NCBI GenBank assembly: GCA_905182985.1 | Contig: CAJJDN010000050.1 | Coordinates: 310,001 to 374,000 of the forward strand | Reading direction: 5' to 3' | Origin: Paramecium sonneborni | Taxonomy: Eukaryota > Ciliophora > Oligohymenophorea > Peniculida > Parameciidae | DNA length: 64,000 nucleotides | Part shown: positions 35,914 through 48,418 of the stretch, one piece after another | Layout of the letters: each line of letters starts with the position of its first letter | Position numbering within the stretch: position 1 is the first letter of the stretch | Notes under the pieces: generated by a model | Told to the model about the DNA's origin: nothing | What the model saw: only the letters and a program-made list of their open reading frames with translations | Databases searched by the model: none | Position numbers and translations under genes: made by a program

Positions 35914-36817
35914 ATGCAACAAGTTCAAGCATTTCCTCCCCAGTTTTTCTAGGCCTTAAAAATCTAAACTATTTTGGGATAAGGACATGATGCTAAAGTT
36001 CTTCTTGCACTTGAGAAGAAGGAAGATGAAAACAAACAATATGCCTTGAAGTGCCAAGCCCAAAAAATATAAGACACCGCCATTAACTTATTCGTATTAC
36101 TTCCAATAACTTGAAGTTACTAAGAATGAAATACAAATTCTCATCCACATCAAGCATCCCCACATTATTGAGCTCTTCGGGTACAGCCAGGATTTCTCTT
36201 GTCTGGTCCTTCAATATTGTCCAAATGGTACATTAGTTTAATTGATCAAATCTTCTCCACTTCCAGTTAACATAGCAGCCTCACTTTTATACTAGGTAAC
36301 TCTGGCTCTAACTTATATGCATGAATAAGGATTTACTCATGGAGATCTCAAATTATCGAATATTCTGATAGATAATTAATACAATCTTAAATTATGTGAT
36401 TTTGGTTTTGCCAGATGGAATGGCAAAATGGCAATCGAAAAATAAACTATTGCTGGAAGCGAAGGATACACTGCACCAGAAATATGGACACCTAATCCTA
36501 ATTATATTAAGAGTGACATGTTTTCTGTTGCAGTGATATTTTTTATCTTAATTACTGGCCATCCTCCATTCGAATCCAATAATCCAGATAATCATGATCC
36601 ATGGTGGAATTTAATTTAAAATAATCAATGGGAAACATATTGGAAAGACATTAGAACTAATATTGATTAAGAATGCAAAAACTTATTTGTTTAAATGTTC
36701 AGTATCCAACCTGAAGAAAGATTAAGTGCAAATCATTTAAACTAATGGTTTAAATTAAAATAAACTACTTAAGAGAATTTGATACAAGAAATCAAAAAAA
36801 GATTAGCTGAGATTTGA
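35914..36817 (+). CDS. Ser/Thr protein kinase, CAMK/Aurora-like
   Basis: 290 residues with a 31-nt intron. It is essentially a bare kinase domain: glycine loop ILGQGHDAKVLLALEK, beta-3 lysine in YALKCQ, alpha-C region NEIQILIHIKHPHI, catalytic loop FTHGDLKLSNIL (HGD, with the catalytic Asp, Lys and Asn all present), LCDFGFARW (DFG), SEGYTAPEIW (APE) and ITGHPPF, ending with a C-lobe segment EERLSANHLNQWFK. HGD instead of HRD (Arg to Gly) suggests activation without the usual phospho-loop clamp. The first 200 coding bases are richer in G+C than the neighbours. The substrate is unknown. Confidence 0.92.
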
Positions 36818-36938
36818 TCTAAAATCAATAATCTATAATTTATGTTATTTGTATAAAAGATTATTTTTCTTAGAAAACAGAAAATTTATTCCACAGTTTT
36901 ATTAATTGTCATATCATGAATTAAAGTATATTAAATTT

Positions 36939-39305
36939 TCAACTTAATTTTTTTTCTAAATCTTTATAATCTTTAAACTTTACAGTGGATTATGTTAACC
37001 TTTCAGTTTATTGAATATGGGTTCTATTTCCTTTCACATAAATACTCTGCTTAAAAAATGTGAGTTTTGATTGTTATTAAGATGGCATTGGGCTCTATAG
37101 TGAAGTTTGATTTTCCATAGATTTTGGTTCAGTTGTTTATTTCCTTCGAGTAGTTGCCCTTGATGAAGGTAAATATTCATTATTAATTTTATGAAAAAGT
37201 CTAAAGATTTTGTTCGACCATTAAATTTTCAACTGCTATTCAGATGGTTTTTTAAGTATTTCTTATTTCACATAATTTTCAAAAAGCTACAATTAAGAAG
37301 CGATTCTATTATATTTGATGTTTTCATTAAAAAATTCTTCTTCAAAAAGGGCTTTTATTTAAGAAATAATTTATGAAATAAAGAAAGAAAATTCTTCAAT
37401 TGAATCAATAGTTCTATTAATTTATTTTTTGAGAATATGTTAATCGAATAACCATTCAATGGATTATTAAATTTCATTCAGATCAAATAACATAACTTTC
37501 GATTATGAATATGATTGAATCTACTATTTTAATTGTTTTCCTTAAATAATTTAAGAAATTTGCAACATAATTTGTTTACTCTAAGAATTAAGCTACTCAG
37601 CATATTATTATCTTCTATCAATCATATGCTTAGAAAGTATGCAAATATATGTTTCAAATAATAGATTACTTACTATTTCATTTTAAGCTTAGTGCATGAC
37701 TTAATTTATAGTTTTATTAATTGCTGATGCCAACTACTAAAATGGATAGAGAAGCACATGTTGCTCTAAAAAATTAGTTTTTGATAAGAAGTTTGATAAA
37801 GATTATAATAAAACAATGCTATTGTTTTGAATATATTTTAACATTAATAAAGTTTAACCATAAATTTTAGAACTTACATCTTCCATTAACTGATAAACAC
37901 CTGCTTGTATTTATATTACATCAAAATTTATTGCGTTCTTATTGTCATCTAGTATTTGATGGATTATGTTATCTAATTAATTTAAATATGTGCTCATCAT
38001 TTAATTTAAATGATATATATTTTGATGTAATTTTATAAGTTATTCTTATGTAAAAATATCAGAAAGTATTTTCAAATCTTATTTGCATTTAGCCTTTAGA
38101 TCTTTGCTACATAATTCATCATTAAGCTACAGGGATTTATTGTTGATAATTTGCTCAAATATATTAATACATGTTTGAGTTTTGAGTAATCTCATAATTT
38201 ACTATAATGGCTATAGATTTATGAGATTTTTATAATTTTCAAATACTTCTTCTATATTATTTATTAGAAAATTAGTTTAAATAGACAAATAAATATTTTC
38301 GATTAACTTCATAGTAAAGGAGTCATAAAATGTTGTGGAAAATTTAGTTTTATATTTTTACAATAACTACAATTATTTTTAGGACATTGTATCATTTGCT
38401 CTTTTGTCAATTGAAGAAAAATGCTAAGTAATTTTGCTTTTTATTGAAATTTCTTCACTTAACCTATTTTCATTTGAAATAGATTAAGCATGCTTTGTAG
38501 GTTTTAATAAAGTAAGAGTAGATTGACGATGACTTGGCAATTTTTTATTTATTGTTAATGTTGGTTAAATTTCTGTCCTTTATTTTTACGCTTATAATTA
38601 TTAATCTTTTTAGATAAATAATTAACAAAATTAACGTTTAATTTCTTATTTATACACATCTTTTATAGGATAATTTAAAAATTATCCAATTTCATTTTTC
38701 TCTGCCAATCTTTATTTGATAATTTCGTGATATTTCTAAATATGAAAAAGTTCTAATTGAATTTTCTCAAACAAATTGTAACACTGTAACCTGCTTAATT
38801 CTCCATCAATAGAATTAGCATAAATCTGAACTTTAAATTTGTTAATCAATAATTAGATGGATTTGTAAGTTACAACCAGCTTGTTGCATTAAAAAATCAA
38901 CATACGTAATTTTTTGGGATCAATTTGAGCTTTGATTGTTTCTAAGTCTTTTTCATAATTTTGATAATGCTATAATTACTAATGATGTAGCTTAGAGTCA
39001 TCTTAATTTTAAATAAAATCTTTAAGTGGTTATATAGAAAGTTTTGAGCAAAATAATTCCAATTCACATTTGTCTACATTTATGAAAGAACCCATTTCTA
39101 TTAGTTATTCAGATAAAATATGAATTAAAACTTTTTCTAATAATTAAGAGAGATTTGACTAAATAAGTTGAGATTAAGAAAAATTTGTGTAACTTCTTCT
39201 ATTAGATGAGATAAGATGGTTAGTAAATAAATTTTATGGTTTTATACTTTCATCATCTGGAAATTATTGTTATTATTAATCTTAATTATTGATCTCATTT
39301 TCCAT
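36939..39305 (-). CDS. Large helical protein, function unknown
   Basis: 788 residues in a single open frame (no intron needed), ATG 39305 and TGA 36939-36941. Almost wholly alpha-helical and Leu/Ile/Lys/Gln-rich (LIENIYLSIQTNFLINNIEE, VMHQAQNEIVSNLLFETYIC), with two basic Pro/Ser segments (KKLPSHRQSTLTLLKPTKHA and VKGNRTHIQQTERLT). No catalytic or known domain motif was seen. The helical pattern without strict heptads suggests a HEAT-like or spectrin-like scaffold rather than a simple coiled coil. It may be a ciliate-specific structural protein. Confidence 0.75.
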
Positions 39306-39562
39306 CAAATATATTATTAAAATTTATAAATATCAATAACTCATAAAATAAGCAACAATAATTCACAGAAAAAAATTCAGATCATTTAAACCTTGCTCTC
39401 AAGTACAAAGGTTTACCATTAATCCTACAATTTTAGTTCTAACCCTATTGTGTTAATCCAGAGCTATTGCATTTCTAAAAATAACTTTTCTATTCTCTTT
39501 CTATGATCATTCATACATTTTACATTAGACTTGTTACTAATTATTCTTTTGATATTAATATA

Positions 39563-39820
39563 TCAAGATTCCATTATTCTTAGGGAAGGTTATTAAGAGT
39601 TGTGCAATATTGATGGAGTCTTTTTCAGATACTTTTAATTATTTCTTATCTTCTACAGGAGTTTATTCATATCATCGCTTATTAGTAAGAACAAGAGATA
39701 TTCATGAATAATTGTATTAAATTTGATTTAGATCTAAATTTCTGAATATAATTCTTTAACATGAAGCTTAATTTTTTTGATTTTATTAGAAAAATTTAGA
39801 TCGTCTTCAAAATAATTCAT
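39563..39820 (-). CDS. Possible small protein (85 residues) or gene remnant
   Basis: ATG 39820 to TGA 39563-39565, starting MNYFEDDLNFSNKIKKIKLH. Protein-like pieces in two other minus frames sit directly around it (upstream: DNLQQEAQILKDLIFQEF; overlapping downstream: TPVEDKKQLKVSEKDSINIA) and cannot be joined by GT-AG introns. That pattern suggests a gene damaged by frameshifts, or a short gene with chance frames nearby. Confidence 0.3.
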
Positions 39821-39939
39821 GGCAACTTAAGCATCTGATCACTTTTTAAAATTCTTAGAAAATTAGATCTTTTAAAATTTATGCTTCTTGTTGTAAATTA
39901 TCTTGTTGCATTAAAAATAAAATATATTTATTTCCTATA

Positions 39940-40386
39940 ATGAACCCTCTATACATTACTTAAGATGAACTTCATCAAATGTTCTAATCTCCAAATCAAA
40001 CAAAAAGAAGCGCAGATTCTATAGCTACACTCGAACCATAAACAGTAAAGTTTTAATAAACATTTTCTAACATTCAAACAAACATCGAAACAATAGAACA
40101 ATTGAAAAAAGAATTGGCAGCCAAGGATAAAATGATAAATGAGTTAAATTCAAAAACTTCTTAATAAATTGAATCCCTTCTCTGCTAATAGGAAAAAATA
40201 ATACAAGAAAATCTCAATCTCAAAAAAGAACTTAATACATCAAAAGCTTAACAAAAACACTAATAGCAAAAATTAGAACTTTATATGGCTGAGACAAAGA
40301 CGCTCTAATAACTTCGACTTTAAGAGCGAACAAGATACTAAAGAGATATTAGAAATATCGAAAAATTCAATTCACTTACTAAGTGA
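39940..40386 (+). CDS. Short coiled-coil protein
   Basis: 148 residues, intronless. A 45-residue leader (MNPLYITQDELHQMFQSPNQ) is followed by about 95 residues of heptad-rich coiled coil (IETIEQLKKELAAKDKMINE, IIQENLNLKKELNTSKAQQK) to the stop at 40384-40386. The length and pattern fit a dimerising structural protein or adaptor. G+C is slightly above the neighbourhood, as in expressed short genes here. Confidence 0.75.
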
Positions 40387-40519
40387 ATATTAATATATAA
40401 TATTTATATTAAAATCAAATTTATGATTTAATTTGAAGAATTTTGTAGAAGAATATTCATCAATCCAAATTATTTTATGATTTTATGTTATTGAAAAAAA
40501 ATTGATTAAATGAAAGAAG

Positions 40520-41026
40520 TCAATTTATTTTTTAAAGTGGATTACATTTATCTCTATTTCTAAATTGAAAACTAATATGTTTAATGGGTGATTTCAGAAG
40601 AGGTGCTTTAAATTATTTTTTAAGAGTTTATTAAGATGAGTTGTCTTCTTTGAATTCTTCTTATTTAAGTCCAGGCATATAGATTATACAAGGGTTTGTT
40701 CTTAGCATTTATCCTTAATTTTTTCTTTTCAAAGAAATATTATGGTTCCAATTATTTTTAACAAAAGGCATGCTTGATCTATATGATTATTTTGAACTAA
40801 GTTATCTACTAAAATCCATAGAACTACATTGAAATATTTATTACTTAAGAGTGGATCGTTATTAATTGGTTAAAAATAGTTCGTTTTAATATTCCAATTG
40901 TTATAATTCTGTTTAGAATCTTGCACTTAATGTCATCGATTATAGATTTTTGCATAACTTAGTATTTAAACCTGAGCTTTCATTAGTACTTGGTCTAACA
41001 GACTGTTTTGCACTACTGATCAACAT
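40520..41026 (-). CDS. Disordered Ser/Gln/Lys-rich protein
   Basis: 168 residues, intronless, starting MLISSAKQSVRPSTNESSG, with short motifs such as NNWNHNISLKRKNQG and KSPIKHISFQF near the end. Composition is low in hydrophobics, rich in Ser, Gln, Asn and Lys, and probably disordered. The opposite strand also has an open frame of about 80 codons (starting MGDFRRGALNYF), which reads less like the genome's usual proteins; one of the two is a shadow. I favour the minus strand because it stays open for the full 169 codons. Confidence 0.5.
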
Positions 41027-41322
41027 GAAATATTTATTAAAATAAACAAATTAATCGAAAACTAATTAAATCAAATTCATTCCTTCAATTTATAAACAGT
41101 CTTTTATTGCCAAGTAAAATCAAAAGAATAGTAAAGATATTTATTTTTATTATTATATGAGATAAAATCTTTAATGTAAAATTATTATTACACCATTTTT
41201 AAATGAATATTTTTAGAACTGATATTGTAAACAATATTACAAGAGAGTTATAGATAAAAATTGAGTAAGTGATTTATGAAATATATCATTGAATATGATT
41301 TGATTTTAATTAAATAAATAAA

Positions 41323-42633
41323 ATGAATAGCACACTAAGTTCAGAAGATTTAGATAATGATATAAGAATATAACAAGTTTAATAAAGTGCTCCTGATGCA
41401 GTGCAATTTTACATTAGCGAGGAGTATGAGTTAACAAATATTTATATATTAGGAATTTCAATAATGATCCATATGAAATTATATAATAAAAGGTAGTAGC
41501 ATTTCAACCAATTAAATCTAAAGATGATACAAGATGTGATCAGGCATCAAAAGATGGTGGAAAGAAATTTGAAAATAAGAAATAAATTAAGTGTATGAGG
41601 TCTGTAGGTACATATGTGATTTAACAAATTGGACGTAAAATTTTATCAGGAGACATGAATCTAACTAAAATTAGTTTTCCAATAAAAGCAATGATTGCAA
41701 AATCAGCGTTGGAGAAAAATTTGCAATCTACAATCTTTTTTCCTCTGTATATCAATAGGGCTGTTCAAACAGTAGATTATATGGAGTAGTTAAAATTAGT
41801 AATAACTGCTACAATCGCTACATTCCACATAAATTTGAGTTTTCATAAACCTTTGAATCCTATCTTAGGAGAAACAGTAGAAGGCTTCCTATCTGATGGA
41901 ACAAAATTATATGCCGAATAAATAAGTCACCATCCGCCTATAAGTTAATTTTATGGAGTTGGTAGAGAAAATACTTATAAATATTTTGGGTATCATGATT
42001 TATTATCATAAGTAATTATTGTTATGAAGCATCTGCTGGATTAAACTCTATAACTCTAAAAAATAAGGGGAAAAGAACTATAGTATTTAATGGAGGTTAA
42101 AGAATTGATTATAATTTTGCTTATGAACTTTATAGTGGAACAATTATGGGCTCTATGAAAGTGGAAGTATGATAATTATTAATAAATCATTTAGACTCTT
42201 GGGGTATCTACTTATTAAACTAATAAAGGATTGACAGCAACTTTGAAATTCGGAAAAGTAAAAAGAAAGGCTACTGATTATTTTGAAGGTTCAATAAATA
42301 TGGGACCTTAAGAATTATGTAAAATATTTGGTACTTACATGGGATATATAGAATTCGATGGAGTCAGATATTGGGATCATAGACATATGGTATATATAAA
42401 TCAATTTTATTTAGTATCCACATTAAGTTACAATTAAACCTCCTTTTCTACCATCTGATGCATAATTAAGAGGAGATTATACTAATTTAGCAGCTTTGGA
42501 TATTGACAAAGCATAAATTGAAAAAGAGAATTTAGAAAACTTATAAAGACATGATGCTAAATTAAGGACTAAATTTAAAGAGATTAGAAGAAAAAAAGAA
42601 GAGAAAAAAAAATCACATGATCATCATGATTGA
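41323..42633 (+). CDS. Oxysterol-binding-protein-related lipid transfer protein
   Basis: 401 residues; introns of 29, 23, 28 and 25 nt sum exactly to frame. OSBP/ORP proteins exchange sterols and phosphoinositides between membranes. The lipid-binding domain fills most of the protein: SFPIKAMIAKSALEKNLQS region, LSFHKPLNPILGETVEG, the family signature YAEQISHHPPISQFYG (EQVSHHPP), IDYNFAYELYSGTIMGSM and the C-terminal PHQVTIKPPFLPSDAQLRGD, which holds the conserved PPSD..R motif, followed by a basic coiled-coil tail (KFKEIRRKKEEKKKSHDHHD). There is no PH domain and no FFAT motif, so it is a short Osh4/Kes1-like form. Confidence 0.93.
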
Positions 42634-42670
42634 TAAATTACTATCATAAATCAATAACATTTCATAAATT

Positions 42671-45489
42671 TCATTATTTTTTTTGATTCAAACCTATATT
42701 TGAATATAGCATACTATCTTAACTGTCATTTTCATAATTTTTTAAAACTTTTTCAGAACTTCTAGAACTTGAATTTTTATTATCAAATTAACCAGTTGAA
42801 GTTTGTTTGCTATGTAATAATGAATCGTTCTCTTCAATAATAGGTAGTGGATTTTAAGTTAATATAATTGGATCTGGTTGATGGCTGTTTGGTTAGAAAA
42901 CCTAGCTGTTTGATTATAAAATCTAATATCTTCCCTATTATTCGTAGAAGTTTGTATTTGCCTATTATTAAATTTATAAAAATTAATTTTCATAATCTGC
43001 TTCTTCAGACAATACAAATTATTCTAAATCATATTGGTAAGATTCAATTTAAATTTCATTGATTTAAGTTCTTGAATTCTTGAAATTATAACAGCAGCAT
43101 TTTGATATCACAGTGAAAAAGATAGTCAATAAAGAGCATGTCGCAAAATAGCATAAAAAAGATAGTAAAACATATCCACAAAACTCATAATAGGCTTCAA
43201 TCATGAAACAAATAAATAGAAAAGCTATGTTATATGATATCCATATGGCAAATTGTTGAACTTTATGATAATAAAATTCTTTGATTTTTTCATTTTCATT
43301 ATTATTATCAGTATTTATTTTTTCGTAAAACTTCATTCCAAATTTTACAACTAGATAGTAAAATAAATAACTCAAATATCCTCTAACAAAAATTTTTATA
43401 TGCAATTAATAAATTTGTATTTATACTGCCTTCTCTAAAATTATAATTAAAACGCTAATAAGAATTATGAATCTATATGTATCTCCAACTTTAAAATTAT
43501 AATTGAAAACTAAATTCAGTATAATTAATGCCAAAAAGATAAAATTAAAAACTGCCATCAAATAAAATAATACCTTAAATTATTCTGAAGCATCTTACTA
43601 GGCATTTTAAAAATTAAAGCAAAGTTCATTTACTTCTATTTTAGCAAAGTATTCAACAAAATCATTTTTTTTTTTAGATTTTTGGCTCAATCGAGCTTTT
43701 TTTAATATTTCATCAAGAATATTATTTGTTTAATTTTGTTAAGCACAATAGAGGGATTTTTCATATTCAAAAAACAAGTTCAAAACATTTTAATTTGGAG
43801 AGGATCCAATAAATTTAATTTTTCTAGCGTCTATATTTTTTTTATTTTTTGTTTAAATAGTTGATTACTTTTAGTTTTCAATAAAGTAAGAACAAAAATT
43901 AAAAGAAGGACTGTGAATAATATGTAAAACTAAACTTCCATTAACAAAAATTTAATCTTTAGTTCGTTTGACTCTGGCTATTTTATATTGACTTGTAAAT
44001 AAAATAGTAAAAATTAAAAATATAACTACACTGAAAATAAATAAGGCAGGAATTGAGAATTACAAAATATATAAATAATAATGGTCAAATGCATTACCAA
44101 AAAAGTCATATGAGCTTTAAGTGAAAATAAATAATATAGCACTTATACTAAAGTAATTATTCAAACTTGAATATATAAACATGAGTTTTAAGGCAATTAA
44201 TTAAATAATTTTAGTAAAATTATTGAACTACCAATTTGAACTTTCAGAGAAATATGTACTTTAAAATTAATAATTAGCATAAATTTTAGAATTTCTTCTT
44301 TTTCTTTATTCATTCATATTTTTTGATAATTTGTCACTATATTATGTTTTCGCAATGATATGATTTGATTTACCAAAAAACAACCCTTTTTCTGCAGCTA
44401 AGCTTGGTAATATGTAATTTGCACCCTATGAAATTATATTTTAAACATAATCGCTCTCTGACTTAATAATTTTTTATAAATAAGAATCAATAAATTGTTT
44501 TACTTTTTGCCAATTATAAAAACAGAAAAAAGGATTATGATCCATAATTGAAAATAACTTATTTTTTGATATATTTTCAAGTTCATCTATTGTTTTTTCT
44601 AATAAAAATGCATTATTATGATTTAATGGATTCCAAGAAGAAAATTAATTATGTAAGATATTTCCTGTTATTCCGCATAAATTCCTTTTAATTATAGAAT
44701 TCATTTAAGTTGTAATTGAATCCTTTTATTAAAGTAAAGAGCACTGAGTGACATAAAAATAATCAGGATCAAAATATTTACCAATTCCCTTATAAATCCA
44801 TCTTTATAGATCATAATTTGAGGATTTAAAGTACTTAATAATAAACATTACTCTAGGAAGGTTATCTTGATTCTTTTAATATTATAATACTAAAGCATTA
44901 TCAACTGAAAATTAATTCTTTTTTATTTCCTCTTTTATTTTGGTAGATTTATCATTATTCATAAAAAGACATTCTTTAAGTTTTATCTCTAAAGAATCAA
45001 TTCCATTACAAAGTATTACTAAATCAACATTTTAATCTTTAAATGATTTGATAAAAGCTACGACTTAAGATTAACTTTCGTCTTCATAAATACCACAAAC
45101 TAGGGTTTTCTAGGATTTATTTTCATAGATTTAAAGCTGCTAAAATGTTTATTAATAATAATTACTTTTAAAGGTATATCATCTTAATCAGGTTTTGAAA
45201 CTACTGCACTTTGATAAAGTAGATGGTTATTTGCTTAAAAAATTTAACTTTATATGTGTTCACTATTTTATAATAATTATGTTTTTAATTTGAAATTTGT
45301 ATAATTATCTTATTTTCTTTTATTATTTGATATTTTTAAATATTAAGTGCCCAAGAATAATTTACAAGTAGCATCATATCTATCTTCAATATTATTATCT
45401 TCTGATCCCTATCTTTCACACTCTTCTTTTAACTAAATCTTAAAATCCTGAATATCATTCGCTAAATTCTTAAGATTTCTTTCATTCAT
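42671..45489 (-). CDS. Chitin-synthase-like multi-spanning membrane protein
   Basis: 930 residues, one 26-nt intron near residue 105. The order of features follows fungal-type chitin synthases (glycosyltransferase family 2): LVCGIYEDESQSQVVAFI with LVILCNGIDS at the start of the cytosolic domain, LQRWIYKGIGKYFDPDYF (compare the family HRWFF-N-FG-LDP motif), KRNLCGITGNILH, GANYILPSLAAEKGLFFG where the EDR motif is expected, and EQRKRRNSK where QxxRW is expected. About seven hydrophobic spans follow (for example LALIILNLVF, VLLSFLCYFATCSLLTIFF). The Asp of EDR and the Trp of QxxRW are missing, so activity is doubtful. The tail of 130 residues is Gln/Ser/Asn-rich. Confidence 0.6.
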
Positions 45490-45988
45490 AAAATCAAATA
45501 AAAATCCATCTTTTTTTGTTACCGGCCTTTAATAGGTCTGAAATATGTTTAATTTTTACATATAATGCTAGTTCTTGGTTTTAACATTTAACAATAATTT
45601 TAAATGGCTATAAAAATATGAGATTATTATACAATTATTTATTATTCAGAAAGTTATATTGTTAAGGGGCAGTCTAAGATGGTTTACAAATTAAAGTCCA
45701 TTTATATTGTGTATTATTTTAAATTACTTTATTAAGAATTATCTTTTAGATATTTATAAAAAATTCTTTATTCTATTTGATAAATATAAATAAATATTAT
45801 CACTTAAATAATAAATTAACTATTCATAAGAATAATAAATTAACTATTTATGAAAATAACATATATATTTTTTTGAAATAATTTAATTACAAAAATACAA
45901 ATTATAAAAGAAATTATGGATGAGATGAGTTAGAATATAAATTTATTTTGAATATTTATAAGTATAAAATTTATTTTTCATTTTACCT
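45490..45988. other. Intergenic, no gene seen
   Basis: About 500 bases of A/T-rich sequence between two minus-strand genes; no coding-like frame or RNA gene was recognised. Confidence 0.45.
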
Positions 45989-47826
45989 TCACAGTTTTTT
46001 TCTAAAATTTTAAGTATTATTTTAAAGACCATCAAAAAATTTACTGTTGCTTTAGAGATCTTACTTTCTCAATGTATTGATTTATTCTTTTTATTACATT
46101 TATGCAATACAATGTTCTACCTCATCTTAAATTATTTATTTTATAGTTTTACATTTCAACTGCACCGCTTCCATATTGCCTTAATCAATTTCAAGGATTT
46201 TCTTGTAACACAACAATGATTATTAATATTTTTTCATTAATTTTAGCACTTCTCCATACCCAAATAATCCTTTAATGTGATTAGGTTATAATTCAAGAGC
46301 TTGTTTATATTCAACAGAAGCATCATAGTTATATTTGAGCATTCTTAGTGCTTCTCCTTTAATATAATATTAATGAAGATACCTTTGCCATAAAGTGATA
46401 AGAAATGCTTAGGATGATATTTGAGAGCCCTATCAAAATACATAATAGCTTTTCTGAATTTATCTTGCATTCTCAAGGATTCGCCTGAAATATATATTAT
46501 TATTAACCTTTTCCCCAAATAGAATTTATATGATTTGGTTTAATTTTTATTACTTTATCATACCATTCTATTGCTTCATCATAATTTTCAATTAATCTAA
46601 AATATTAACCTTTTTTCTTTTGAAATTTATACCTTTTCCAAATAAGCTTTGAAGATGATTTGTATCTAATTCTAGTGCTTTATCATAAAAACTATTGGCT
46701 TCGGCATATTTTTATTGATTTAATAAAATATCACCTAAATTATATAAAGAAAATACCTTTTGCTGAATAAATATCAGATTGTTTATCATTATTACTTAAA
46801 ATAGAAGGCAAAGATAAGGCTTTATTAATAATAACTTCAGCATCATTTTACTTTTAAAAAGTATTTATACAAAGTCCTACAATACTAATAATATTTTCTT
46901 ACCTTTTCCTGTAAGTGCTTAAATTTAATTAGGCTTTGTTAATAATGCTTAATCAAAATATTTTTAAGATTCTAATTCTAATTCTATTTCTTATTCCAAT
47001 TCAATTTAATGTTTTGGTTTTGCTAAATTATTAAATAAAGATATACTTTTTCCTTGAAGTAATGCTTCAATTTTATATTAATGCAAAGCCTTAGCTTAAG
47101 AGTATTTAATTATGATTACCTTTATCATTTAATTTTGCTTCCTATTCCTTATTCATAGTAATTTTCTCTAAATTATAATGTTTATTTTATACCTTTTTCT
47201 TTAAGACGAATTTCTAATTTTTCTTTGTTTTGATCTTCTAAAATGATAGATGATCATTATATTATACCTTTTTCTTTGAAACGCTATTCCATTTTTAGTT
47301 TTTCTATCGAATCTAAAGTATGGAAAATAATGATTCTTAATACATACCTCGTTCATAAAGACTAGATTCTGTTATCTATTTGTTTAAGACTTTAGCTAAA
47401 TAAAATGAAAAATAGTAATACGTTTGGCTAATTTATTAAAATCTAATTCTAATTGATATAAGGCTTTAGCTATTATTTTGATAAAGTTGATAATTTACCT
47501 TTTCCAACTAAACTTGGAACATGATTTGGAGCAATATTCAAAGCTCGATCATACCATTAGATTGCTTTCTAATGTTTATCAAATAACTACAAAGCATCAC
47601 CTTCTATATTCTTTAAAATATTACCTTTTCCACATAGTGAATCAACCATATTAGGATCGAGACTAATTGCTGCGTCAAACCAATAAAGTGCTTAATTCCT
47701 TTTTTATTATTACAAAAGTTTTTAACCTAAATAATAAGAATAACAACCTAATGCTATCATAGATTTAATGTCATTAGGATTTCTTTTGAGAACTTCTTCA
47801 TAATCTTATTTCTATATTTTAGACAT
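45989..47826 (-). CDS. TPR protein with one repeat per exon
   Basis: A tetratricopeptide array split by about a dozen tiny introns. Exons end in the same place within the repeat, giving a GKG (Gly-Lys-Gly) at the junction: ALYWFDAAISLDPNMVDSL-CGKG, IQWYDRALNIAPNHVPSL-VGKG, YAEANSFYDKALELDTNHL-FGKG, AIEWYDKVIKIKPNHINSI-WGKG, MYFDRALKYHPKHFLSL-YGKG. Each unit matches the 34-residue TPR consensus (W-G-Y-A-F-A-P spacing). Central exons around 47.1-47.4 kb are shorter and Glu/Lys-rich (charged linker). The last exon has SLLCYKKILEID and a helical tail. Such arrays bind partner peptides; the partner is unknown. It lies 22 bases from the UFC1 stop on the same strand. Confidence 0.85.
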
Positions 47827-47847
47827 TATAAATTTTATTATACATAA

Positions 47848-48397
47848 TCAATCCTTTTTTATTTTACCTTCTTCAATTAAAACTGGGATTTCAGCAGCTA
47901 ACCAAGGTGCCAACTATTTAATTAATAAATTAAGATTTATTACAGCTAATTGTAAAGCATGAACTATTCCAAATTTGGGTGCGTTTTTTTACCATAAAGG
48001 AGCAAAATGAATATCAATACAAATTTTTCCACCTCTATACATTTTAGGTGTCAAGCCATCAAGTGAAGGAATTTCAATTTCAATTGGTGCTAAAGGATAT
48101 GTTGGAGGAATCTAAATATTAGTGTAATGCTTACTTCAAATTAAAAGTCAAATTCATATCGAATCAAATTATGGACTACCCAACATTTACCTTTCCAGCT
48201 ATTAACTATCTTGATTTTTATTACTTAGTGCATTCTTTGTTAGCTGGTTCTAATTTAACCCAATCATTATCTTCACTTTTATTATTTTTTATGTAATTGA
48301 TCAATGCTGTATATTCTTCTTTAAGTCTATCTATCCATTAAGGATCTCTCGGTCCTGCACTGATTGTAATTTAAGTCGATGCCGATTGAGCTTACAT
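47848..48397 (-). CDS. UFC1: UFM1-conjugating enzyme (E2)
   Basis: 156 residues; introns of 26, 23 and 30 nt. UFC1 is the E2 that accepts UFM1 from UBA5 on its active-site cysteine and passes it to the UFL1 complex. Diagnostic UFC1 sequences are present: [83 protein letters not shown] (the catalytic Cys lies in GGKIC) and [16 protein letters not shown]. The length matches the usual 160-170. Presence of UFC1 implies the ufmylation pathway in this ciliate. The 30-nt last intron is a multiple of three without TGA. Confidence 0.95.
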
Positions 48398-48418
48398 AAT
48401 TATTTAATATAAAATATT

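Noticed and set aside
40590..40850. Plus-strand protein starting MGDFRRGAL
   Set aside because: Reads protein-like but overlaps the longer intact minus-strand frame; kept as an alternative only.
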